Source: a virus. From it: a stretch of 63,924 nucleotides of DNA. The notes beneath the pieces were generated by a model. The model had not been told where the DNA came from. It ran no database searches and saw nothing but the letters and a program-made list of their open reading frames with translations. The stretch covers positions 1-63,924 of the IMG/VR virus record IMGVR_UViG_3300044691_000230. One strand, written 5' to 3'. Below, one piece after another: positions 22,966-31,873 of this stretch (positions within the stretch are counted from its first letter, which is position 1; every line of letters begins with the position of its first letter). Position numbers and translations under genes: made by a program.

Positions 22966-24380
22966 CCGCTCCCCACATCGATATCGGCATGCGCTGCGAT
23001 GATCGTCCGGGGAACCGGGTCAGTGACCAGCAACTGCCACATGATCTGGCGCCCCTGGCCTTGGCGCAGCCAGCGAAGGCGCTGGGTGTATTCGCCCTCT
23101 TTGCCCATCCCTCGCCAGGGTTCCGCGACCGACCACGTCATGCCGCCGTCCTTCGACCGCCTGAGCATGATCTGCGGGTCGGACCCCTGACCGGTCGTCA
23201 ATCCAACCCCGGCCTGCACGTCGAGTTCGAAGCGGGAGATGAAGATGCGGAAGCGGTCGTGATGCTGGTTGACGGTGTGGATCAGGCCCCGCATGGGATT
23301 GCCGTACTCGGTGTAGACGGTCCAGTCGACCGCCCCCAAACGTCCGTCAATCGCGTCCCCCACCAGGATTTTGTTGTAGATCTCCACCGCGCAGCGCGCC
23401 CGCCAGCGGCCCAGCGAGATAAACCCCTCGTCCACGCTGTCGCGGTCGTGCCACTTTCCGGTGGAGATGTCGAAGCCGACGGTTTCCTGCAAACCCGTAA
23501 GCGTCAGGTACACCAGTTTGTGGCCCTGGATCGTGAAGCTGAAAACCTCTGCGTTAGCAAGGTCGTTATCCCTGGAAATCAGCGTTTCGATGGGATGGGT
23601 GGAGACCCGGACTGGAACGTTGGCCTGCAGGCGGTAATACACCTTGTCGGCGCCGAGGAAGAAGATCGCCCCGTCCTGCTTGGTGATCGAATAGGGGCTT
23701 TCGCAGCCGTAGTTGATGATCCCGCCGGCGTACCTCTGGAACGGAAAGTCGTTGGTCCCGGCGTCGTACCAGAGCTCGATATGTCCCGAGGCCATGACGA
23801 ACAGCAGTTGCAGGTTCTGCACCGTGGCCACGACGAACCCTGGCTGACCCTCCGCCGAAGCGAAGTCCAGGCCGTTGTACGTCAGCCCGTCATAGAGGGC
23901 GGAGAGGAAGAATTCGTTGGTCCCCGCGCGGTCGAGAATGAAATAGCCGTCCATGAAGATGACGGTGAAGGCGGGGTAAAACGCCGCGGAAGTAATCAGG
24001 GTGAAGGCGTTGGTCGCCAGGGTGTAAATCCAACCCTGCACGCCGTTGACCACGATCAGCTGCACGCCGTTGTCGCTCATGCCCACCGGATTGTTCCCGG
24101 TGATCCCCGAGCCCAGCAGTGTCTCAAGCCCCGTGGCGTCGACGCTGTAGAGTTCCTCCCCGGAGACGAAGTAGGCCAGCCCGTTGAAGTTCCAGCCGCC
24201 CCGGCTTGGCCCCGTCCCGGCGCTGGAGAACGCCCCGACACCGGGAGCCCCGAACAGCGGCGCCGCGCCCTTGGAATCGGGCGGTTGGCGCTCGGTCAAG
24301 AAGTTCAGCAGCTTCTGGTTTGAGAGTTGCGGCGCCCGACTGACCGCCGTCTCAACCGCGAGTAAGATCGGGGGTGACAT
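22962..24380 (-). CDS. P22 gp10-like packaged-DNA stabilisation protein
   Basis: 472 residues from the ATG at 24380, the same length as P22 gp10. Starts MSPPILLAVETAVSRAPQLS, with LLNFLTERQPPDSKGAAPLF as in the Phage_stabilise family, then beta-propeller-like blocks (GWNFNGLAYFVSGEELYSVD, PFQRYAGGIINYGCESPYSI, GAIFFLGADKVYYRLQANVP). gp10 plugs the filled head below gp4 and builds the tail hub. Six bases after the gp4-like gene, consistent with ordered assembly. Confidence 0.85.
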   Translation of the reverse strand: MSPPILLAVETAVSRAPQLSNQKLLNFLTERQPPDSKGAAPLFGAPGVGAFSSAGTGPSRGGWNFNGLAYFVSGEELYSVDATGLETLLGSGITGNNPVGMSDNGVQLIVVNGVQGWIYTLATNAFTLITSAAFYPAFTVIFMDGYFILDRAGTNEFFLSALYDGLTYNGLDFASAEGQPGFVVATVQNLQLLFVMASGHIELWYDAGTNDFPFQRYAGGIINYGCESPYSITKQDGAIFFLGADKVYYRLQANVPVRVSTHPIETLISRDNDLANAEVFSFTIQGHKLVYLTLTGLQETVGFDISTGKWHDRDSVDEGFISLGRWRARCAVEIYNKILVGDAIDGRLGAVDWTVYTEYGNPMRGLIHTVNQHHDRFRIFISRFELDVQAGVGLTTGQGSDPQIMLRRSKDGGMTWSVAEPWRGMGKEGEYTQRLRWLRQGQGRQIMWQLLVTDPVPRTIIAAHADIDVGSG

Positions 24381-24385
24381 TGAAC

Positions 24386-25360
24386 CTAATACCCCAGCGA
24401 ATTGGTGTAATCCAAACCGAACTGAACGTCCTCGCTCTCGCGGTCGTAGCTGAGCACCACGTCGCCCCATTGCTCCGCCATCTTCTCTATCATCGCCCAC
24501 TTGGCGGGGGGCACGCTGTAGCTGGGTCCCATCTCGTGGGCGAGGTTCCAGATCAGCGGATTGATCCACTCCTGCGGAAAGTCGGACGTGTCGTTGGGAA
24601 CCAGATAGTCCTGAAGAGGCCGATACCACGTGAAGCGCACCGCCCAGTTCGAGGCGATCGGCACGGGCCAGACGTAGAAATAGCCCTGATCCCTCTGCGG
24701 CGAATAGAACCACTGCGTTGGAACCCCGGGGGACAGCTTGTTGGGAAGGTCCATGTAGCCCTGCCGCGACAGGACGGTCATGGGCGTCTCGGAGGGTCCC
24801 GCCCCTCCAGTGGGCTGGAAGGTCAGCAGACGGGCCTTGGGGACCTTCAGGGGCCGCAGGATGGGGGTCGTATAGACCAAGACGAAGTTGCCCCCGCTGG
24901 CGGAACTTGGAAGCGGGTCGGCAAGCGTGATCGAGGTGTCCGAAACCGCCGAAACCGTGCTCCAGAAGGTCAGGCCGCTATCCAGCACCACCCCGATCGA
25001 ATCGTTGACGCTGACCCCCAGAACGAGCGCGAAGGGAAGGTCTGGCGAGCCAGCGAGAACCGAGGATTGCAGGCTCAGTTGCTCCCACTGGTCCGCATCG
25101 GAGGTGTGCGCCGTCCCTCCATTGCCAATCACGTACTTGGGCTGACCGACCTGAAGGAACAGGATCGCTTCCTGCTCGGTCCAGACATGCAGCCCCGTGG
25201 CCTCCAGCGACTTGACCATGGCGTTGAGCTGGAAGACGCCATCAGAATATTGCTGGCCCGTGGGTTCCTCGTCCTCCGCGATCGCTCCGACGTTGATCAG
25301 CGACTGGCGGACCATGAAGGTCACGGCCGGGTTCCAGGTTGAAACGCCGCTGACGGTCAT
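24386..25360 (-). CDS. P22 gp4-like head-tail adaptor
   Basis: 324 residues. MVRQSLINVGAIAEDEEPTG and YSDGVFQLNAMVKSLEATGL are the helical adaptor signature, and PQRDQGYFYVWPVPIASNWA, FTWYRPLQDY and PQEWINPLIWNLAHEMGPSY the beta part of podovirus tubular/adaptor proteins. It is larger than P22 gp4 (about 166 residues), with an inserted beta region near residues 110-190. It should bind the portal ring and recruit the gp10-like protein. The exact subfamily (gp4 versus T7 gp11 style) is not settled. Confidence 0.75.
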   Translation of the reverse strand: MTVSGVSTWNPAVTFMVRQSLINVGAIAEDEEPTGQQYSDGVFQLNAMVKSLEATGLHVWTEQEAILFLQVGQPKYVIGNGGTAHTSDADQWEQLSLQSSVLAGSPDLPFALVLGVSVNDSIGVVLDSGLTFWSTVSAVSDTSITLADPLPSSASGGNFVLVYTTPILRPLKVPKARLLTFQPTGGAGPSETPMTVLSRQGYMDLPNKLSPGVPTQWFYSPQRDQGYFYVWPVPIASNWAVRFTWYRPLQDYLVPNDTSDFPQEWINPLIWNLAHEMGPSYSVPPAKWAMIEKMAEQWGDVVLSYDRESEDVQFGLDYTNSLGY

Positions 25361-26700
25361 GGAATCGTCACCCCGTTGGTCATGTTGATGTTGCCGCTGC
25401 GCGTGACGGTTCCAGGGGCGAGTGCGTACGGACCATAGTACAGGGAGATGGTCTCCGACCCCTGACTTTGCGACGGCGTGATGGTGTACGTCCCCGTCCC
25501 TCCGGTCCCGCTCCCACCGTTGGGATACACCAGGCGCGTTCCGGTCGTCAGGGGTGTGGGTGAGCCAAAGAGCGATCCCTGCTGGCCTGAACTGGTGGCG
25601 ACGTTGCCGCTCGTGATGCCGGTGACGGTCATCAGCGTAGTCGTGGTCGAGGCGGTGAAGACGCCAAGAGAAGTTGGAGCGCCATTGTTGAAGAGGTTGA
25701 AACCCGGCGTCAGGCCTGTGGGGTCGATGTAGTTGGATGTGATGTTGGCCGCCGCCGACGTCGCCAGCTGTTCCATTGAGATGCTGTAGAAGTAGTGGAC
25801 GCCGAGGAGCCCGGTCCCCGTCCCCAGCATGACTTCGGTGTTGTTCGCCAGGGTGATCCCCAGGAAGGTGGGGACGAAGAAGTTATCTCCGAAGGTCAGG
25901 CCCTGCGTGGCGTAACCGAGAGCATCGTCGTACATGATCGTGTTGAACTCGACATCCACCGTGATGCTGGCGAAGGAGTCAAAGCACTGGATCAGATCGG
26001 GGTGCGCGGCCGGGTAGGCCGACCCGTTGGTGTTGAAGGAATTGTACTTGACGACGATGGTGTGAGCACCCGCCGTGGCGTTGGTGTCGATGTAGTCGGC
26101 GGAGCTATTGAGGAAGCGGTTGTACTCGATCGTCGCCGTGCCAGACTGGTTGGTCAGGTCCAGCATCGCCCCTGAGCTGGTGGTGGTGTTGTTGCCGTCG
26201 ACATTGTTGAATTCGAAAGTGACGTTTCCGCAGCCGCTTGCCCCATAAAGCGGGTCGATCCCGGAGGCGTTCGCCCCCATCTTGAACTTAGTGTTGGTGA
26301 CGGTGATGTCGCCGGTTTGACAGTAAATGCCGACCCCGCCACCCTGGGTTAAATCCCAACCGTTGAGCGTGGACCCCCCATTGGTGACAATCTGGTGCGT
26401 GCTGGCGTTGTACGACGCCCCCGAAGGCATCGCGTCCACACCGGGAACCTTGAACACGCTCACGTTGGACTGGAGTCCTAGCCCATAGCCTGGACTGACG
26501 TCGGCAACATTCCACGGTGGATGAGCCGGGTAGCCAACGAGCAGTGCGGGATATAGGGGGGAGGAATTAGGTGCTCCGGAGAGCCCGTCAGCATAGCCGC
26601 CAGAAGAACTTATTGCGGCCGGCCCAGCGCCCGTGAGCGGCAGCGTCTGAGCGTGTGAGACGCCGCCGAGCAGGACCAGGAGAAGGCTGAGGCGGCGCAT
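25357..26700 (-). CDS. Secreted parallel beta-helix protein
   Basis: 447 residues, start at 26700 in a TAATG overlap. The N-terminus MRRLSLLLVLLGGVSHAQTL is a clear Sec signal peptide. The body is a right-handed beta-helix: GDITVTNTKFKMGANASGID, NVTFEFNNVDGNNTTTSSGA, TIVVKYNSFNTNGS. Pectate-lyase-like folds are typical of polysaccharide-degrading tailspikes. A signal peptide on a phage structural-region protein is unusual. The gene overlaps the gp4-like gene and belongs to the late operon, so it is probably made in quantity and exported or displayed. Confidence 0.8.
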   Translation of the reverse strand: MRRLSLLLVLLGGVSHAQTLPLTGAGPAAISSSGGYADGLSGAPNSSPLYPALLVGYPAHPPWNVADVSPGYGLGLQSNVSVFKVPGVDAMPSGASYNASTHQIVTNGGSTLNGWDLTQGGGVGIYCQTGDITVTNTKFKMGANASGIDPLYGASGCGNVTFEFNNVDGNNTTTSSGAMLDLTNQSGTATIEYNRFLNSSADYIDTNATAGAHTIVVKYNSFNTNGSAYPAAHPDLIQCFDSFASITVDVEFNTIMYDDALGYATQGLTFGDNFFVPTFLGITLANNTEVMLGTGTGLLGVHYFYSISMEQLATSAAANITSNYIDPTGLTPGFNLFNNGAPTSLGVFTASTTTTLMTVTGITSGNVATSSGQQGSLFGSPTPLTTGTRLVYPNGGSGTGGTGTYTITPSQSQGSETISLYYGPYALAPGTVTRSGNINMTNGVTIP

Positions 26701-27431
26701 TAGAACTGTGCGGCGGTCAGGCTTCCGCCAACGCTCGCGCTCGTCGATGTGGTGACACAAAGCGCCTTTCCAGCAGGCACGATGTCGACCGGACCAAGAC
26801 CGGCGCCTGCAACCAGTCCGCCCCCGTTGGAGCCGATCGGAATCGGCCCATCGAGCGTGGTCGTACCGGTTCCACAATTGGATCCGGTCCCATAGACCAG
26901 CGTCACATTCACGGCCGCAGCGGCGATAAAATGGTAGTGGGTCACGTAGATCTTCGTCGACCCCGAGACGGCGATCAATTGCGTGGTCGTGGCCGAAGCG
27001 AGGCTGATCGGGACGGTGGCATCGCCCTGGATGATCGGAGCGATGACACCACTTCCCTTCGCGCCGACTTGCACGGAAGACCCGGGCGAGGCCGAGCCGT
27101 TGGTGGTGACCACGGAGGTAAGAGCGGCATTCGTGACCGCAGGTGTGCCGTTGATGTGCACGTCCAGAGAACCGTCAGTCTCTCCCGCCAAGCCCTTCAG
27201 GTTGCCGCTGTTGAGCACGCCGATGTAGGTCGCCTGGGATGGGATGGTCGATCCCGTCGCCCCCACCGAACTGTTCGAACCTGGAGAACAGCCCACCTGG
27301 CAGTTGATGTTGAGGTTTCCGGGGGTGTCCACCGTGGCCCGGTTGCCGTTGGCGCCGGAGATGGTGACCAGCGAGGCCGCCACGGCAAGACCAGGGATCA
27401 GCGCGAGACAGAAGGCGATCAGGATTTTCAT
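26700..27431 (-). CDS. Secreted virion-region protein with signal peptide, 243 aa
   Basis: Start at 27431 in an ATGA overlap. MKILIAFCLALIPGLAVAAS is a Sec signal peptide; the mature part begins near SLVTISGANG and holds paired cysteines (NCQVGCSPG, GSNCGTG) fitting an oxidising periplasm. The rest is a beta-rich VTHYHFIAAAAVNVTLVYGT-type domain seen in phage structural proteins. Second of three signal-peptide genes in this cluster. Confidence 0.72.
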   Translation of the reverse strand: MKILIAFCLALIPGLAVAASLVTISGANGNRATVDTPGNLNINCQVGCSPGSNSSVGATGSTIPSQATYIGVLNSGNLKGLAGETDGSLDVHINGTPAVTNAALTSVVTTNGSASPGSSVQVGAKGSGVIAPIIQGDATVPISLASATTTQLIAVSGSTKIYVTHYHFIAAAAVNVTLVYGTGSNCGTGTTTLDGPIPIGSNGGGLVAGAGLGPVDIVPAGKALCVTTSTSASVGGSLTAAQF

Positions 27432-27817
27432 TGGTAGTAGCTCGCGTTGAGGATGCCGCCTGCGGTGGTCTGGATGAATTTTACGGCCGCCATGGAAAGG
27501 CCAGCGAAGATCATGGTCTGAGTAGAGGGTAGCAGCATGCCCACCGCAGCCCCCGGAGCCACACCATCGTCGCGCCAGCGCAGGTCCACGGTTTCGGCTT
27601 GGACGATGGCATAGGTGGACCCGGCCGGAACCGTAAGGCCGATCGAAGCCGTCAGGTCGGTGATCTGCTGGTAGCCCTTGGGCGTAGCCCCATAGGACGC
27701 CGGCAGGCTCAAGGGTGTGAGGAACCCCGACAACGAGCCATTTGACGACCACATCTGCACTGACCGCTGGACGCGGTTGCCGTCGAGAATGGTCAGTTGA
27801 ACGATGCCGCCAGCCAT
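27428..27817 (-). CDS. Small virion beta-barrel protein, 129 aa
   Basis: Contains YAIVQAETVDLRWRDDGVAP then GAAVGMLLPSTQTM and AAVKFIQTTAGGILNASYY, a pattern I recognise in many phage structural proteins (a ~120-residue beta domain). No signal peptide, in contrast to its neighbours. Likely capsid or tail decoration. Overlaps both neighbours by 1-4 bases. Confidence 0.7.
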   Translation of the reverse strand: MAGGIVQLTILDGNRVQRSVQMWSSNGSLSGFLTPLSLPASYGATPKGYQQITDLTASIGLTVPAGSTYAIVQAETVDLRWRDDGVAPGAAVGMLLPSTQTMIFAGLSMAAVKFIQTTAGGILNASYYQ

Positions 27818-28353
27818 CAGATGATCCCCAGAACAAGGTACTGGCTATCAGCATCCGCGCTGAAGTCCAAAGACGGGCCTGATGTGGGGGTCGCCGTCCC
27901 GGTTCCAGGCGCGTAGTCGACGAAGAGATTGCCTGACGCGGCCATGTTCGGCATGGGGGCAGCCAGGATCACACCCCCACTGGTCACCTGGGCGATGGTG
28001 GTGCGGAAGATGTCGCCGCTGTCGGTCCCCATCACGATACCGCAGGGGTCGCCAGCGTTCAGGCGCGCGATGCTCTCCAGAGGCACGAACACGGCGCCGA
28101 TAGAAAGCGCGTCCTCGATTTCGATGTATAGCGGGCCGACGAAGGTGTTGGGGGCGAGCGGACGGGCGTCGGGGACGGTCTGGTCGTCTTTTACGCCCCG
28201 GACGAGGTCTTGGGGTTGGCGCGCTTCCCAGACGCTCTCGTCGACGATCAGACCTGTCCACTCCTTGCGCGTTCGCTCGGCGCGCTGTGGAAAGCCCGTC
28301 CGGTCATCGACGCGATACCAGGACCCAGGACGATACGATAGGCGGCGCCCCAT
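27817..28353 (-). CDS. Conserved phage structural-region protein, 178 aa
   Basis: Opens with basic GSWYRVDDRTGFPQRAERTR followed by KEWTGLIVDESVWEARQPQD, the usual start of a widespread phage family in which two former cysteine pairs form a small knuckle; here the cysteines are absent. The C-terminal part is a small beta domain (NAGDPCGIVMGTDSGDIFRT). Function unknown; structural by position. Confidence 0.7.
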   Translation of the reverse strand: MGRRLSYRPGSWYRVDDRTGFPQRAERTRKEWTGLIVDESVWEARQPQDLVRGVKDDQTVPDARPLAPNTFVGPLYIEIEDALSIGAVFVPLESIARLNAGDPCGIVMGTDSGDIFRTTIAQVTSGGVILAAPMPNMAASGNLFVDYAPGTGTATPTSGPSLDFSADADSQYLVLGII

Positions 28354-28356
28354 CGA

Positions 28357-29235
28357 TCACCGCCAGCTCGCCGTCAGATCGGGGGCCACTGTCCCTGTCG
28401 TCACGATGGTCAGGCCGGTGGCGAACGTCACGTCATAGGTCTGGCAACCCAGCAGCGCGAGGGTGTTCAGCGTGGCGATCTTGGTTCCTGAGCCAGCGGT
28501 GTTGTCATACACCGTGGCGGAGGAAGCGACCGTTCCCAGTGCATTGACGCAGATGGTGTGCAATACCCCCCCGCCGCTCTTGGGCGTCGTCGTCGTGGCG
28601 GTGGTGATGTTGGTGTAGGAGTTGCCGCCCGTGACCGTGGGAAGCGGCGTGCCGGTCGCTGCGCCCTGGACGGTGATTACGTCCGCCGACGGGGTTCCAG
28701 CGGTCCCCAGCGCCGGCTGCTTGGCCGCCGTGGAACAGAGCGCGCACTGGATCGCGAAGGTTCCCGCATTGGTCACGGCGGTCGAGGGCGCGGTGTCCAC
28801 GATGATGTGGAACGGCGTGTTGTCCGAGGCGATCGTCACCCGCTGCGAACCCGTCCCGGTCACCCCATTGCCGCGCAGCAGGGTCACCCCGCCCACCGAG
28901 GCGATGTCGACCTGCGCCGCGAAGATCGACCCGGAGGGATTGACCCCCGTCTGGCCCACCAGATTGCCGCCGAAGTTCACCCCGTCATAGGCCGCCGAGC
29001 CTGGAACAGGGTTGCCCGTGGTTCCGGTCGCATCGTCGGTGAAGGTGCCGCTCGCCGACGCTGACGTGCAGGTCAGGCCGGCGGTGTCCTGCGTCACGGC
29101 GCGGGTGAAACCGGCCGAGTAGGTCGCGGGCGGGGTGCCGCAGGAGGACACCACCACGGCGCTCTGCGCATGCACCCCAGAGGCGATCCAGAGCGATGTG
29201 GCCAGGACGGCGAAGGCGAGGAGGAGATTGCGCAT
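28357..29235 (-). CDS. Secreted virion-region protein with signal peptide, 292 aa
   Basis: MRNLLLAFAVLATSLWIASG followed by VHAQSA is a Sec signal peptide with an Ala-x-Ala-type site. The mature part starts SAVVVSSCGTPPATYSAG and is beta-rich and Cys-containing (TFAIQCALCSTAAKQP, LHTICVNALG). This family recurs in podovirus late operons beside the previous two genes. Start at 29235 overlaps the upstream stop by one base. Confidence 0.72.
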   Translation of the reverse strand: MRNLLLAFAVLATSLWIASGVHAQSAVVVSSCGTPPATYSAGFTRAVTQDTAGLTCTSASASGTFTDDATGTTGNPVPGSAAYDGVNFGGNLVGQTGVNPSGSIFAAQVDIASVGGVTLLRGNGVTGTGSQRVTIASDNTPFHIIVDTAPSTAVTNAGTFAIQCALCSTAAKQPALGTAGTPSADVITVQGAATGTPLPTVTGGNSYTNITTATTTTPKSGGGVLHTICVNALGTVASSATVYDNTAGSGTKIATLNTLALLGCQTYDVTFATGLTIVTTGTVAPDLTASWR

Positions 29236-29663
29236 CAGGACACCGGAACATTCTTGCGCAGGTACAGCAGGAAGAAGAATGTCCCGCTCACCTGCTGGCC
29301 TACCGTGGAGATCAGGATGGAACCTGTGGCGCCAGCCAATGCCGCTGGAACCCGGATGCCGCCGAATCTCCTCCAATTGAAATCCTCCGGGGCATTGCCG
29401 ATCGGGAAGATGTCCTGATTGATCGTTGCTTCCCACTGCACCCGAAGCTTCAGGTCCTGGGCGTCATAGTCGAAGCCGACGACAGTCGTGTGCACGCCCG
29501 GATAGAACGTCTGCCCAGCCCGCACGACGCCATAGGTCCCGCTCGAGGTGGCGTCGTAGATCTTCTGGTCGGTGATCCCCGAGCCGTCGGAAACCAGCGT
29601 GCCGCGAAGGATGACGTTGCGATAGCCGTTGTTCTCGACATTGATGACAGCAGTTTCGGCCAT
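29235..29663 (-). CDS. Virion beta protein, 142 aa
   Basis: Beta-rich with INVENNGYRNVILRGTLVSD, FYPGVHTTVVGFDYDAQDLK and RVQWEATINQDIFPIG, a pattern typical of small phage structural proteins. The upstream gap of 35 bases has a ribosome site. Role unknown. Confidence 0.68.
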   Translation of the reverse strand: MAETAVINVENNGYRNVILRGTLVSDGSGITDQKIYDATSSGTYGVVRAGQTFYPGVHTTVVGFDYDAQDLKLRVQWEATINQDIFPIGNAPEDFNWRRFGGIRVPAALAGATGSILISTVGQQVSGTFFFLLYLRKNVPVS

Positions 29664-29698
29664 CGGTAGTCCTCTCCCCGCCTAAGCGGATCCAAGGG

Positions 29699-30637
29699 TT
29701 AAATCTGCGCAACCCCGAAAAGTCCCGTGGTCGGGTTGGTCAGGATCGCCCCCAGCGTCGGCGTCACGCTCATCATCAGCCGCTTGGTGCCGTCCGAGGC
29801 GTCCTGGGTGGCGTAGGTGCCGCGCACGTCGCCGGTGGTGGCCGTGGCCGGCGAGGTCGTCACCGCCGCCGTGAAGCCCGTCGAGGCGGTGATCACGGCC
29901 GAGTTCCAGTTGATGCTCACGTCACCGAAGAAGCTGGCCAGCAGGCCAAAGCCGAACACGTCCGCCGTGCCCACCGCCAGGGTGTGGGTGTCGGTGAAGT
30001 TGGGGGTCACCGAGGCGACGACCTTGAACGCCTTGGTGGTGTTGACCGTGTTCGCACCGGCGCCCACCGTGACCGTCTGGGTCATCGCGTAGCCGTAGCA
30101 GTCGTAACCGCGGATAGTCACGGTCCCGCCAGAACCGGAGCCCACCCCCGTCACCGAGACGCAACGTCCCACGCAGGTCGCACGGTTGTAGAACCCGGTC
30201 GTGAAGTTGCCGCCCGACCCGAAGGCGTGGAAGCTCGGCAGACCGTCGATCGCCACCCCGGCCGAGACCGAAACCCCCGGCGTGGGGAAGAAGGCGGGAG
30301 CGGCGGTTGACAGCACCGTGATCCCGGCGCCGGTGCTTGCCCGCAGCGTCATCGCCGTGCCGGAGGTCGGATTGGCTGCAGCGGCGATGTTGTTGGTGGC
30401 GATCGCGCTGGGCACGTAGTTGGCGACCAGGGGGCTTGCCCCGCCGTACCAACCGATGATCCCCGGCTGCGCCGCGCTCGAGCCGCGCGCATTGTAGGGC
30501 AGGCGGTGGTCCTGAATGCCCGACGCCAGGAAGTCCAGGGACGGCGCGGCGTTCAGCGGGAACCCGGCATTGGCCAGGTTGCTCATTCGCGCCAGAGCCC
30601 GATGCACCGGCGCCCAGAAGGTGGTCACAGCACCCAT
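29699..30637 (-). CDS. Virion structural protein, 312 aa
   Basis: First gene of the leftward tail/appendage unit. N-terminal helix (VHRALARMSNLANAGFPLNA), then a long beta-rich body with YNRATCVGRCVSVTGVGSGS, GGTVTIRGYDCYGYAMTQTV and STGFTAAVTTSPATATTGDV. The pattern suits a tail-sheath-less podovirus collar or capsid-associated protein. Family not named. Confidence 0.65.
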   Translation of the reverse strand: MGAVTTFWAPVHRALARMSNLANAGFPLNAAPSLDFLASGIQDHRLPYNARGSSAAQPGIIGWYGGASPLVANYVPSAIATNNIAAAANPTSGTAMTLRASTGAGITVLSTAAPAFFPTPGVSVSAGVAIDGLPSFHAFGSGGNFTTGFYNRATCVGRCVSVTGVGSGSGGTVTIRGYDCYGYAMTQTVTVGAGANTVNTTKAFKVVASVTPNFTDTHTLAVGTADVFGFGLLASFFGDVSINWNSAVITASTGFTAAVTTSPATATTGDVRGTYATQDASDGTKRLMMSVTPTLGAILTNPTTGLFGVAQI

Positions 30638-30704
30638 CGTCTTATCCTCTCAGCTACACCCAAGCCTCGCGGCAGGTGGACCCGTCGAAATGTAAGGGGA
30701 TGGA

Positions 30705-30719
30705 GCGCAGTGCCTTCGC
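30705..30719 (-). promoter_or_regulatory. Leftward late element, copy 3
   Basis: Plus-strand GCGCAGTGCCTTCGC, identical in its 15-base core to copies 1 and 2, located 68-82 bases upstream of the leftward start at 30637. The gap 30638-30782 otherwise shows only the ribosome site of the rightward gene at 30783. Confidence 0.55.
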
Positions 30720-30782
30720 TCAACGCGGCGATATTGCGGCTGTGTCGCGACGCATGTCAACTTGAGCATGTCGGAGGGGCCG

Positions 30783-31130
30783 ATGAGCACGACACACCGC
30801 ATCGACCGGGCCTTGGAGCGCTACAGCGTCACCCTCACCTGGGACGACCTAAAGGCCCTGGACGCCCTGATCAGCGACCACAACCGCCTCGCCTCCAAGC
30901 CCGGTTCCGCCATCCACGCCATCGTCTATCGCGGGATAACCTTCATCGTCACCGTCACGACCCTCAGACAGGGCGGACGCGGCATCGTCACCTTCCTGCC
31001 CCCCGACCACTTCAACCACACCGAACGCGTCCGTAGCCTCGCGCTGGTCACCGGAAAAGGCGGCAAGCCAGTCGGTCACAGACGCGCACGGGTGCTCAAG
31101 GATCGGGCGGCTAGGCGGGTGGAGGGGTAG
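30783..31130 (+). CDS. Isolated rightward hypothetical protein, 115 aa
   Basis: ATG at 30783 with GGAGGGG 5-10 bases upstream; an in-frame TTG at 30762 is less likely. Contains SVTLTWDDLKALDALISDHN, VYRGITFIVTVTTLRQGGRG and a basic C-terminus. It is the only rightward gene inside the leftward late region and its 3' end overlaps the convergent endonuclease gene by 20 bases. It may have arrived together with that endonuclease. Family unknown. Confidence 0.6.
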   Translation: MSTTHRIDRALERYSVTLTWDDLKALDALISDHNRLASKPGSAIHAIVYRGITFIVTVTTLRQGGRGIVTFLPPDHFNHTERVRSLALVTGKGGKPVGHRRARVLKDRAARRVEG

Positions 31131-31797
31131 CCGCCTGTTCGAGGTAGGCGATGGCGGCGCGGAGGACAGCCGTATCATCGTCAGCGAACCCGATAGTCTT
31201 GTTGCATCGGTCGCATAGGAGGCCGCGAACAGTTCCCGTGTTATGGTCGTGATCGATGCACATCTTAACTTCCGCGCCGAACTCGATCGTGCATATCGCG
31301 CAACGATTGTCCTGGCTCTGGCGCATCGTCTCGACCTGCTCATTCGTAAGGCCGTACTTCTTCCGACGATCCCACGTCTGCGCGTAAGTCGCCCCAGGGC
31401 CAAGGCGGACAGGCTCTCGCCAGACGAAGTTGCTGGCGCTCCACGGCTTAGATGGGTCTGGGCGCCGCAACTGATGCTGAGTGGTCGGTCGCTCGCCAAC
31501 GTCCGCAAGGAACGCCTCGAAGCGGTTCCATTCGGCTGGATAGGCCCCTTTGGCGCGTGACCTAAGGAGTTGCCAGATTAGCCGCAACGGATGCTGGGCG
31601 CGCTGGTAGTGGATTGAACAAAGGTTCTTCGCGAACGATGTCCGGCCGCAACCGTGTTCAGAACACGTGCCGGTATTGATGGCGTTCTTGCGCTCAAGTG
31701 TGCCGCCTCGTCGTAGGCGGTTGTAGTGGGTCTGGCAGATGCCCCGTGCCCAGGCGGCACGATCGCAGTCTTCAACCGAACAGGTGGTCATTGTCAT
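31111..31797 (-). CDS. Endonuclease VII-like HNH nuclease
   Basis: 228 residues. Two N-terminal zinc knuckles: C6, C11, C21, H24 and C45, C50, C60, H63 (CxxxxC...CxxHYxR). The C-terminal endonuclease VII domain has GLTNEQVETMRQSQDNRCAI, CIDHDHNTGTVRGLLCDRCN (catalytic DHDH 182-185) and the zinc pairs C166/C169 and C195/C198. Such proteins are phage homing or debranching nucleases; the position between capsid and tail genes, with a small gene in the opposite strand, favours a mobile homing type. Confidence 0.88.
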   Translation of the reverse strand: MTMTTCSVEDCDRAAWARGICQTHYNRLRRGGTLERKNAINTGTCSEHGCGRTSFAKNLCSIHYQRAQHPLRLIWQLLRSRAKGAYPAEWNRFEAFLADVGERPTTQHQLRRPDPSKPWSASNFVWREPVRLGPGATYAQTWDRRKKYGLTNEQVETMRQSQDNRCAICTIEFGAEVKMCIDHDHNTGTVRGLLCDRCNKTIGFADDDTAVLRAAIAYLEQAATPPPA

Positions 31798-31873
31798 TGT
31801 GGGTCTCCGTTTATGACAGGAGACACCTTTTCATTTTCTAATATATTCGTCAATTGCGCGTGGAAAAGCGAAA

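Noticed and set aside
22989-24323. Long rightward frame antisense to the gp10-like gene
   Set aside because: High GC makes antisense frames long; the gp10-like frame has family motifs and the expected 472-residue length, the antisense frame has none.
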